64,000 bases of DNA from Gelidibacter maritimus. GTDB taxonomy: Bacteria; Bacteroidota; Bacteroidia; Flavobacteriales; Flavobacteriaceae. A model generated the notes under the pieces. It saw only the letters and a list, made by a program, of their open reading frames with translations, searched no databases and was not told where the DNA came from. This document shows positions 45,202 through 52,975 of this stretch, one piece after another; position 1 is the stretch's first letter; every line of letters begins with the position of its first letter. The stretch lies in NCBI RefSeq assembly GCF_014062315.1, contig NZ_JACGLT010000009.1:74975-138974 (forward strand), written 5' to 3'. The position numbers and the translations under genes are program-made.

Positions 45202-46132
45202 CATTATCGAATTTAGAAAATTTATTAGTGTTTGAACCCGTTTCATTAAAGTTACTTTCGTAACCGTCATCTACATTATCGTCCAAGAATTTATAAGTTA
45301 ACATTTTATAATACAATTTGGCAGCCAAGAAATCGGATGATTTTTCTTTAGGATCCGGACAAAGCTCAACAATGTCAAACCCGACCACATTTTTATCCTC
45401 AAATACTTTTCTCAAAAAATCTAAGGTTTCATACCAAAGTAAACCGCCTGGTTCAGGTGTTCCGGTTGACGGCATGATGGAAGGATCAAAAGCATCTAAA
45501 TCAATAGTAATAAACACATTATCCGTCATTTGGTCAATGGCACTGTCCATCCAAAACTCATCATTGACCATCTCGTGGGCAAAATAGGTTTTTTCTTTGT
45601 CCATGACCGTGGTCTCTATAGCATCCATACTTCTGATACCTATCTGAATCAAGTTGGTAGTTTGGCTTGCTTCATAAACGGCGCAGGCATGATTACATTT
45701 ACTGCCTTGGTATTCTTTACGTAAATCGGCATGTGCATCAATTTGAAGTACCGTCAAATTATCAAAACATTCATTAAAAGCACGAATGGTACCTATAGAA
45801 ATAGAGTGCTCTCCACCAAAAGCGGTGACAAACTTATTGCGTTTAATATACTTTTTTACAGTTTGATGCACAGCCTCTACCATTTTCTCAGGAGATGAAG
45901 CCTCCGTCACAGCATCAGCAAGATAAACACCTTGTTTGTAAACCTCAGTTTCTGTTTCAATATCATAAAGCTCCATATTTTCAGAAGCGTCCAAAAAAGC
46001 TTTAGGGCCCTGATCTGCACCTTTCTGCCAAGTACTTGTACCATCATAAGGTACAGGTATCAGTACGATTTTAGCGGTTTCTAATTTGGAATATTCCTCT
46101 GGTATTCCGGCATACGTTATATTACTGTTCAT
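45188..46132 (-). CDS. speB: Agmatinase
   Basis: 314-residue Mn2+-dependent ureohydrolase turning agmatine into putrescine and urea. Metal-binding motifs are GGEHSISIGT, IDAHADLR and DLDAFDPSIMPSTGTPEPGG, all intact. The C-terminus has an acidic Asn/Asp-rich tail (SKFDNDDDN). It follows speA by 70 bp, and its 3' end overlaps the next gene, fitting an arginine to agmatine to putrescine pathway. Arginase or another ureohydrolase is a weaker alternative. Confidence 0.9.
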   Translation of the reverse strand: MNSNITYAGIPEEYSKLETAKIVLIPVPYDGTSTWQKGADQGPKAFLDASENMELYDIETETEVYKQGVYLADAVTEASSPEKMVEAVHQTVKKYIKRNKFVTAFGGEHSISIGTIRAFNECFDNLTVLQIDAHADLRKEYQGSKCNHACAVYEASQTTNLIQIGIRSMDAIETTVMDKEKTYFAHEMVNDEFWMDSAIDQMTDNVFITIDLDAFDPSIMPSTGTPEPGGLLWYETLDFLRKVFEDKNVVGFDIVELCPDPKEKSSDFLAAKLYYKMLTYKFLDDNVDDGYESNFNETGSNTNKFSKFDNDDDN

Positions 46133-46202
46133 TTTGTAATAATTATTAATGTTTTAAGGTAAAAGGCAATTGGTCTTATTTTATTTTACGTTGTTTAAAC
46201 GG

Positions 46203-47612
46203 TTAGTGCTCATTTGTTTCATTATAACCCAGAATTTCAAGTAGGTTCTCACTTTTCTGTTGCTCAGCAAAGACTCTGGTAGCTAATTTACCATTTTCAT
46301 CTTTATCAATCAGAATATGTTTGGGTGAAGGTATTAAACAATGCTGCAATCCGCCAAATCCACCAATAGTTTCCTGATAAGCACCTGTGTTAAAAAACCC
46401 AAGATACAATGGTTTTTCTTTATTGTATTTAGGAAGGTAAATAGCATTCATGTGCTGCTCACTGTTGTAATAATCATCGCTATCACAGGTCAATCCTCCC
46501 AAAAGCACGCGCTCATAAGTATCGTACCAACGGTTTATTGGCAACATTATAAAACGTTTATTGATGGCCCAGGTATCTGGAAGCGTTGTAATAAACGATG
46601 AATTGATCATGTTCCATTTCTCCCTATCATTTTGTTGTTTTTGGTAAAGCACCTCATAAATGGCACCACCGCTCTCCCCTACCGTAAAACTTCCAAATTC
46701 AGTAAATATATTCGGGACTTCTACTTCTTCTTGCTCACAGAACTCTTGGATCTGATTGATGATTTCGTCCACCATATATTCATAGTCAAAATCAAAGGCC
46801 AATGAGTTTTTAATTGGAAAGCCGCCACCAATATTCAAACTGTCCAAAGACGGACAAATACGTTTTAAATTGGCATATACTTTCAAGCATTTAGAAAATT
46901 CATTCCAATAATAAGCGTTGTCACGAATGCCGGTATTGATAAAAAAGTGCAACATTTTTAGTTTCACCTTCTTATTGTCCTTGATTTGGTTTCTATAAAA
47001 TGGTAAAATATTTTTGTAGCCAATGCCCAATCGAGAGGTATAAAACTCAAATTTCGGTTCCTCTTCGGAAGCTATTCGGATACCGATATTAAACTTACCG
47101 TTGATTTCCTGAGACAGTAAATCAATTTCTTCATAATTATCAATAATCGGGATGCAATTCTTATGGCCGTTATTTATCAATCGTGCAATATTAGTCACGT
47201 ATTGCGCACGTTTGAACCCATTACTGATCACATAAGTTTTGTTGTTGATTTTACCTTCTTCCTTAAGTTTTTCTACAATATCAATATCAAAAGCAGACGA
47301 GGTTTCAATATGAATATCGTTTTTTAAAGCTTCATTCAACACATGTTTAAAGTGTGAGCTTTTAGTACAGTAGCAATAATGGTACTTTCCTTTGTATTTA
47401 TGTTTCTTGATGGCCTTTGCGAACCAATCCTTGGCACGACCAATATTATTTGAAATTTGCGGCAAGTAGGTAAACTTTAAAGGTGTACCGTAATCCTCCA
47501 CCAATTGCATCAAATCAATATCGTGAAATTGAAGGGTTTTGTCTTCCAACTTAAATTCATCTTGTGGAAAATAAAAGGTTTGATTGATGAGATCAATATA
47601 TTTTGTATTCAT
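46203..47612 (-). CDS. speA: Arginine decarboxylase (alanine-racemase-fold type)
   Basis: 469-residue PLP-dependent decarboxylase converting arginine to agmatine. YHYCYCTKSSHFKHVLNEAL contains the PLP-binding Lys, and LNIGGGFP plus CDSDDYY are the glycine loop and the active-site Cys-Asp of the fold-III decarboxylases. It is shorter than the E. coli SpeA (about 650 residues) but typical in length for Bacteroidota. First gene of the operon speA-speB-DHS-like-acidic protein. A leader of more than 800 bp without genes precedes it. Confidence 0.88.
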   Translation of the reverse strand: MNTKYIDLINQTFYFPQDEFKLEDKTLQFHDIDLMQLVEDYGTPLKFTYLPQISNNIGRAKDWFAKAIKKHKYKGKYHYCYCTKSSHFKHVLNEALKNDIHIETSSAFDIDIVEKLKEEGKINNKTYVISNGFKRAQYVTNIARLINNGHKNCIPIIDNYEEIDLLSQEINGKFNIGIRIASEEEPKFEFYTSRLGIGYKNILPFYRNQIKDNKKVKLKMLHFFINTGIRDNAYYWNEFSKCLKVYANLKRICPSLDSLNIGGGFPIKNSLAFDFDYEYMVDEIINQIQEFCEQEEVEVPNIFTEFGSFTVGESGGAIYEVLYQKQQNDREKWNMINSSFITTLPDTWAINKRFIMLPINRWYDTYERVLLGGLTCDSDDYYNSEQHMNAIYLPKYNKEKPLYLGFFNTGAYQETIGGFGGLQHCLIPSPKHILIDKDENGKLATRVFAEQQKSENLLEILGYNETNEH

Positions 47613-48495
47613 TATAAATTATTAAGGTTTAAAAATCTAAAAAAAAATTCAATTAGAGTGCTAATTTCCCAATAAATAATGACTGTATCAAACTTGGATT
47701 TGCTGATGCGAAGGAAAAGACACGTTCCGTCGGTGTTTCCATTTAGATAATTTAGAAGTAAGCTTTAAAATTTGGTGACTTATCTGATAAGTTGCTTTTG
47801 AAAATGACTTCTTGAATTTCAAAAGCCCAAACATAGAAACACGTTTCAAGGGTTCAGCTAAATAAAGTGCAAAAGAACTATAAAATTTTTATAAAACAAG
47901 CTACATGAGTTAAAATTATAGTCGTTGTAGATGATATTTCAGTGTGTTTCCAAAATTTTGAGGTGTTATAAGCCGAACACGTGCTGTGTACATAGAGCTA
48001 GAGTTCTACTGCTGATTGACTGAGCAGCATTACGCTTTACTTTATTGGCTCTATAAATCGCCTTGAACAATCGAAGAGTTGGATAAGATAATTGCAATCG
48101 GAGAGGTTAAAGGGGTCCGTTCCGAATAGTTGGAAGCGCTCACCTTGACATTTGGCCTCATCTAATTATCAGTGCTAACCTGTATAAGGCGCTCTCCAGT
48201 CATCGCGATGAAATACTAAGTGCAATGGGGATACCTGACTTTAAACTCAACTGTAACACGGCGCTGTCGCACGGTCATTCCAATGTTGAGGATCAATAGG
48301 ATGTCGACTGTGATCGATCTGGCACTAAGTCCAATACACTAAAAATAGTCATCTTAAAGCAATTAAACATTGGTCAAACCCAAGCTTAGACATCTAACGT
48401 CTTAAATATCAATTACATATACCCACCTAAAACAAATGAGATCTCTGATGGATATATCAAAAAAATGAAGTTAAAAAGCTTGAACTTAACCTTTA
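47613..48495. other. 883-bp gap upstream of speA
   Basis: No complete gene. The part next to speA (47613-47760) is AT-rich and probably holds its promoter. A 10-bp hairpin GCTTTTGAAA/TTTCAAAAGC with a 13-nt loop lies at 47794-47826. From about 48110 to 48291 a plus-strand frame stays open (contains SANLYKALSSHRDEIL and LNCNTALSHGHSNVEDQ), in a block that looks richer in G+C than its surroundings. It has no start and no family I recognise, so it may be a gene remnant. Confidence 0.4.
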
Positions 48496-49407
48496 CTAAG
48501 ACAACATCTTTAAGGTATTTACTTCTTGCTCTGTAAGATGTTTCCAATGGCCACGAGGAATATCTTTCTTGGTCAAACCGGCAATCGCAACACAGTCTAC
48601 TTTTATAATTTCATAATTCAAATGGGCAAAAATAGAGCGTATAACGCTACTACCAGTGTTTTTAATTTTCAAGCCAATTTGGTTTTTCGATTGACCGGTC
48701 ACAAAACTAATGTCTTCAACAGTCACCAATTTACCCTCAATCTGCAATCCATCTTGGATTTTCTTAAGATCTTCAAACTTTAGATTCTTATCCAATTCTA
48801 TTTGGAACAATCGCGGGACGCCGTTTTTGGAATTGGTGAATTTTTCTACCAATGCATCATCGTTTGTAAATAAGATCAGCCCTAAGGAGTTTCTTCCCAA
48901 ACGTCCAATAGGTTTTATGCGGGAGGTTGTTGCATTAGCAACCAAATCCATGACGGTTCTGCCCTTGCCTTCACTTGTAGTCGTTGCAAAACCCTTAGGT
49001 TTGTTCAGTAAAACATATGCTTTTTTCTCAGGGTTGATGCGCGATCCATCAAAACGTACATCGTCATCTAACTTGACCTTATAACCCATTTCGGTAATAA
49101 TTTTACCATTAACCGTCACACTTCCCGTAGCGATATGCAAATCGGCATCACGCCGCGAACAAATACCCGAATTCGCAATGTATTTATTTAATCTTATCTC
49201 GTCTGTTTTCGACTTTTTTGTTGGTGATTTTTTTTCCGGGGCCGATTTTGAAATGTCTTTGGAAACTTTTCTCATTGGCGCATTGCCCCGCGAAAAACTC
49301 TTACCTTTTGAATTATCACGCCCTCTTCCTGAAGATGGTCCATTGGATTTATTTTGGCCTCTTCCTGATGATTTTCCTTTTCCACTACTCCCTTGATGTC
49401 TACTCAT
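48496..49407 (-). CDS. RsuA/RluB-family pseudouridine synthase paralogue lacking catalytic Asp
   Basis: 303 residues. A Gly/Ser/Lys-rich disordered N-terminus (1-68), an S4 RNA-binding domain (about 70-115, IRLNKYIANSGICSRRDAD), and a pseudouridine synthase domain (about 128-303). The family signature G-R-L-D is here GRL followed by G171 (IKPIGRLGRNSLG), so the nucleophilic Asp is missing. The later RNA-contact region, usually GRNRIVRR, reads GSSVIRS. The RNA-binding parts are otherwise intact, so the protein may bind rRNA without modifying it. Last gene of the mevalonate block. Confidence 0.85.
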   Translation of the reverse strand: MSRHQGSSGKGKSSGRGQNKSNGPSSGRGRDNSKGKSFSRGNAPMRKVSKDISKSAPEKKSPTKKSKTDEIRLNKYIANSGICSRRDADLHIATGSVTVNGKIITEMGYKVKLDDDVRFDGSRINPEKKAYVLLNKPKGFATTTSEGKGRTVMDLVANATTSRIKPIGRLGRNSLGLILFTNDDALVEKFTNSKNGVPRLFQIELDKNLKFEDLKKIQDGLQIEGKLVTVEDISFVTGQSKNQIGLKIKNTGSSVIRSIFAHLNYEIIKVDCVAIAGLTKKDIPRGHWKHLTEQEVNTLKMLS

Positions 49408-49474
49408 GACTTGAAATTTTACGCAAAGATACTTTATTATATACCGATTTAAGAGCTTTCAATTTACGATTTTG

Positions 49475-50377
49475 TCAAATCCTATTCAGCACTACATCCA
49501 CATTGATCAATACAATACTAAAAACACCTGCAACTATGATGAATTTTAAAATGTTGTGAAGGATGAGATAATGCAATTTTGTTTTGGACTTCCATAACAA
49601 TACAATGAATGCAAGGAGCAAGAACGTACTAAAATAAAAGAAATAATTCATGTGGCCAATATCAAAATAAACGATGAGCAAGAGGTTAGGTATTAATGTG
49701 AAAAGTGCCAGAGAGGTCAACATAGCTTTTGATACTTGCTCTCCATACACTACTGGTATGGTATGATAACTTTGAGCCAAGTCGCCTTTTATATTCTCTA
49801 AGTCCTTGGTCAGTTCGCGCATAGAGATGATCAAGAACAAGAACATGGCATGGAAAAATATAACAGTTTCAAAGTTTCTGTAGTAAATGAAGATAACGAA
49901 AAAGGGCGTAATGGTTAAAATAGCAGAAACCAGATTACCAATAAAGGGCAACCTCTTTAGCTTATGTGAATACAGCCAAATTCCGAAAATATATAATGAA
50001 AAGAAAATAACAGCATTGAATGACACATAACTGGCCATAACTACCGATAGAAAATTTAAAACAAAGTAAAAGGACAATTTTGTGTTCTGACTTACCAATC
50101 TATCCAGCATGGATTTGGTGGGACGGTTGATCAGATCCTTTTCCGAATCGTAAAAATTATTGATAATATAGCCCCCGGCAATCGTAAAAGCCGATGAGAG
50201 CACCAACACAAATAAATTCAGATCAAATACGACTTCGCGCAACGGCAAATCATGCGCCAAGATATAAATGGAGGTTAAATACTGCGCAATGACAATAATA
50301 AGAATGTTATAGCCCCTTATAACAGAAAACATGCTAAAAAACTTGAGCAGCAGGTGTTTTTGTTTTCTGGTCAGCAT
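49475..50377 (-). CDS. UbiA-family prenyltransferase (GGGP synthase-like)
   Basis: 300-residue membrane prenyltransferase with about eight helices. The first Asp-rich motif is NNFYDSEKDLINRPTK and the second lies around TKDLENIKGDL. Bacteroidota members next to mevalonate genes are usually called geranylgeranylglycerol-phosphate geranylgeranyltransferase, but the aromatic or lipid acceptor is unverified. It is directly downstream of the GHMP kinase gene and probably uses the isoprenoids made by that pathway. Confidence 0.8.
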   Translation of the reverse strand: MLTRKQKHLLLKFFSMFSVIRGYNILIIVIAQYLTSIYILAHDLPLREVVFDLNLFVLVLSSAFTIAGGYIINNFYDSEKDLINRPTKSMLDRLVSQNTKLSFYFVLNFLSVVMASYVSFNAVIFFSLYIFGIWLYSHKLKRLPFIGNLVSAILTITPFFVIFIYYRNFETVIFFHAMFLFLIISMRELTKDLENIKGDLAQSYHTIPVVYGEQVSKAMLTSLALFTLIPNLLLIVYFDIGHMNYFFYFSTFLLLAFIVLLWKSKTKLHYLILHNILKFIIVAGVFSIVLINVDVVLNRI

Positions 50378-50437
50378 AACAACAGAGTTAAAACAGTTTG
50401 GTAAGTGTAACTCCAGAAGCCTCGGAAGAACATCAAC

Positions 50438-51367
50438 TTAAAAATTATAAACCACTTCTAATTTGTAATCATTAAGCGATTGTTTCGCTTTTTCAATGTC
50501 TTCAGTAAATCCCAAAATATAACCACCCCCACCTGAGCCACACAATTTCAAGTAATAATCGTTGGTATCGAGACCCTTTTTCCAAAGTTCATGAAACTGC
50601 TGTGGGATCATTGGTTTGAAATGGTTCAGAGCCACTTTTGAAAGTTTTTTGGTATTGAGAAACAACGATTTAAAATCACCTTTTAAAAAGTCGTCCACAC
50701 AGGCATCCGTATGCTTTATAAATTGATTTTTCAACATTTTTCGGAACCCTTCCTGCTTCATGTTTTCCATAAAAATACTGACCATTGGCGCTGTTTCTCC
50801 AATCATGCCGCTATCCAATAAAAATACAGCACCTTTCCCATCACTTTTTTGCGAAGGTATTCCGGTAGCCTCAATATGATCTTTTGAATTGATTAAAATA
50901 GGGATACTCAAATAGCTGTTCAACGGATCCAATCCTGAAGATTTCCCGTGGAAAAACGATTCCATTTCAGAAAAAATGGACTTAAGAACCATTAGTTTTT
51001 CCCGTGTCAAATTCTCTAAAACCGTAATCTTATCGTGTGCATATTTGTCATAAATAGCAGCTACCAATGCGCCACTACTCCCAACGCCGTAGCCCTGTGG
51101 AATTGAAGATTCAAAATACATACCTGATTCAACATCCTTTTCTAAAGTTTCCAAATCAAAAGTCACCAATTCAGGACTGATGCCTTTAAGATATTCGACA
51201 AATCTTTTTAAGTTTTTGTTGGATTTTATGGCATTTTCAGAGTCAAGCCCATCAGTCTTTAATGCACCATTATAAAAATTGTACGGAATGGATAAGCCTT
51301 TGGAATCTTTAATGATGCCATACTCGCCAAAAAGTAGGATTTTAGAGTAAAATAGAGGTCCTTTCAT
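50438..51367 (-). CDS. GHMP kinase, probable mevalonate kinase
   Basis: 309 residues from the ATG at 51367 (MKGPLFYSKILLFGEYG); the in-frame start at 51391 would add eight residues. GHMP signatures: SKILLFGEYGII (motif 1), GYGVGSSGALVAAIY (ATP phosphate loop) and LCGSGGGGYILGF (motif 3). Its place between diphosphomevalonate decarboxylase and a prenyltransferase makes mevalonate or phosphomevalonate the likely substrate. Which of the two kinase steps it performs cannot be decided from sequence alone. Confidence 0.83.
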   Translation of the reverse strand: MKGPLFYSKILLFGEYGIIKDSKGLSIPYNFYNGALKTDGLDSENAIKSNKNLKRFVEYLKGISPELVTFDLETLEKDVESGMYFESSIPQGYGVGSSGALVAAIYDKYAHDKITVLENLTREKLMVLKSIFSEMESFFHGKSSGLDPLNSYLSIPILINSKDHIEATGIPSQKSDGKGAVFLLDSGMIGETAPMVSIFMENMKQEGFRKMLKNQFIKHTDACVDDFLKGDFKSLFLNTKKLSKVALNHFKPMIPQQFHELWKKGLDTNDYYLKLCGSGGGGYILGFTEDIEKAKQSLNDYKLEVVYNF

Positions 51368-51425
51368 CTTATAGTTTTCAGTTCGCAGCATACGGTTTAT
51401 GCGAAATACTCAACAAATATACGTA

Positions 51426-52541
51426 TTAATATTGTATTTGGTTTGCCCCAAAACCAATTTGGTCGCAAATATAATGTCCGTTTTGGCAATAGGCAACCAA
51501 TTCACTCTTAATAAATTGCAAGATTTCCTGACTTTCCTTTTTTGGATAAAGCACATGCACATTAGCTCCCGCATCTAATGTAAAACTTATGTTTAAACCT
51601 GTATGTTGTCTGAACTCCCATATTTTATTGATAATCTCTAAAGTATTGGGCTTCATCAAAATGAAATAAGGCATACTGGTCATCATCATGGCATGCAAGG
51701 TCAAGGCCTCACTTTCAACCAAAGCATTAAATGCTGTTAAATCTCCCGATTCCAAAATTTGTTTAAGAGATTCCAGGTTCTGATGGGCCTGCTCAAATCT
51801 ATTCTTTGCATAAGGATGGTTGTGCATTAAGTTGTGCCCAATGGTGCTGCTTACTTGCTTTTCTCCTTTATCAACCAATAAGATTGTATCCTGGTACTCT
51901 TTAAAATTGTCATGGATCTTATAGGGATATTTTATTCCAAATAAATCCGTACTGCCTTTAACAGACTTGGTTTCACCCCAAACTATCATATCACCCTCAA
52001 TACTTCTGCATGCACTTCCTGATCCCAGTCGCGCCAAAAAAGATGCCTTTTGATTAAAATAGGTACTATTAAAATCCTCTTCAATTGCACCTGCAATCAC
52101 ATCAGAGTTAATCAATTGCTTTTCAACACTCATTAAACATAAGGCCAATGCGCTCATACCACTGGCTGAGGATGCAATCCCTGAACTGTGAGGAAACGTG
52201 TTTTCTGTTTTTATTGTAAACTGATATTGCTTTAAGAATGGCAGATACACTTCTATCCTTTCAAAAAACGTTTGAATTTTAGGTTTGAATTCGTCCTTCT
52301 TTTCTCCATCCAAATACACTTCAAAATCAAAATCATCAAGATCAGTCTTTTTAGAAAACTCCAGTGTCGTAATCGTTTTACAGTGGTCTAAGGTGAAACT
52401 GATAGAAGGATTTTCAGGAATCTGATCCTTTTTCTTCCCCCAATACTTCACCAAAGCTATATTACTGGGCGATTCCCAAGTAACGCTTCCTTTCTCAATA
52501 GTGGCGTTATAAATAGGTGGTATAAAATGGCGTTCGGTCAT
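51426..52541 (-). CDS. mvaD: Diphosphomevalonate decarboxylase
   Basis: 371-residue GHMP-fold enzyme making isopentenyl diphosphate from mevalonate diphosphate with ATP. Motifs: SPSNIALVKYWGK at the N-terminus, HSSGIASSASGMSAL (phosphate loop), GSGSACRSIEGDMIVWG and LDAGANVHVLYP. The family Asp in the last motif is present. First gene of the minus-strand block mvaD-GHMP kinase-UbiA-pseudouridine synthase, separated by small gaps of 58-70 bp. Confidence 0.9.
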   Translation of the reverse strand: MTERHFIPPIYNATIEKGSVTWESPSNIALVKYWGKKKDQIPENPSISFTLDHCKTITTLEFSKKTDLDDFDFEVYLDGEKKDEFKPKIQTFFERIEVYLPFLKQYQFTIKTENTFPHSSGIASSASGMSALALCLMSVEKQLINSDVIAGAIEEDFNSTYFNQKASFLARLGSGSACRSIEGDMIVWGETKSVKGSTDLFGIKYPYKIHDNFKEYQDTILLVDKGEKQVSSTIGHNLMHNHPYAKNRFEQAHQNLESLKQILESGDLTAFNALVESEALTLHAMMMTSMPYFILMKPNTLEIINKIWEFRQHTGLNISFTLDAGANVHVLYPKKESQEILQFIKSELVAYCQNGHYICDQIGFGANQIQY

Positions 52542-52630
52542 TTGTTATTTTTGTTGTGATATAGGATTATTGAACATATAGCAGTAAAATTCAATACGTA
52601 TACCTGTTCGAAATTGAAAAGGTAATGCTG

Positions 52631-52638
52631 CAAAAATA
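52631..52638 (-). promoter_or_regulatory. TAnnTTTG -7 element for mvaD
   Basis: TATTTTTG on the minus strand, about 90 bp upstream of the mvaD start. No TTG was seen at the standard -33 distance. Confidence 0.35.
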
Positions 52639-52901
52639 GGAAATCTAAAGGTTCTTTTCCATCAGTAGATGACATTGCTATCAATTTTACGTCGATTTGG
52701 CAGTTTCTTGTTATTCCTGTTATCTCGTGAATTGGTTTAAAAATATGTCAATTGCAATTTTTATAGGATATCACAGTTATAATTGTGTCTTTATATGACC
52801 TATAGAAGCCATACATCTACTGTTTAAACAGCATAATGTAATGTAATTAAAAACAGAATTAACATAAAAAAATCAACATTTTCCAACCACAATAACACCT
52901 G

Positions 52902-52931
52902 TTGTCGATAAAATACGTAGTTTTGTCGATA
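52902..52931 (+). promoter_or_regulatory. Direct repeat TTGTCGATA x2 overlapping a -7 element
   Basis: TTGTCGATA occurs at 52902-52910 and 52923-52931, a 21-bp period (two helical turns). A TAGTTTTG -7 match (52918-52925) overlaps the second copy, about 50 bp before the hybrid kinase gene. This layout fits a repressor or autoregulatory site. The rest of the 434-bp gap 52542-52975 is AT-rich with no gene seen. Confidence 0.45.
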
Positions 52932-52975
52932 CCATTGCATAAATTTTTTTAGCATAAATACATATCCCCCAGATC

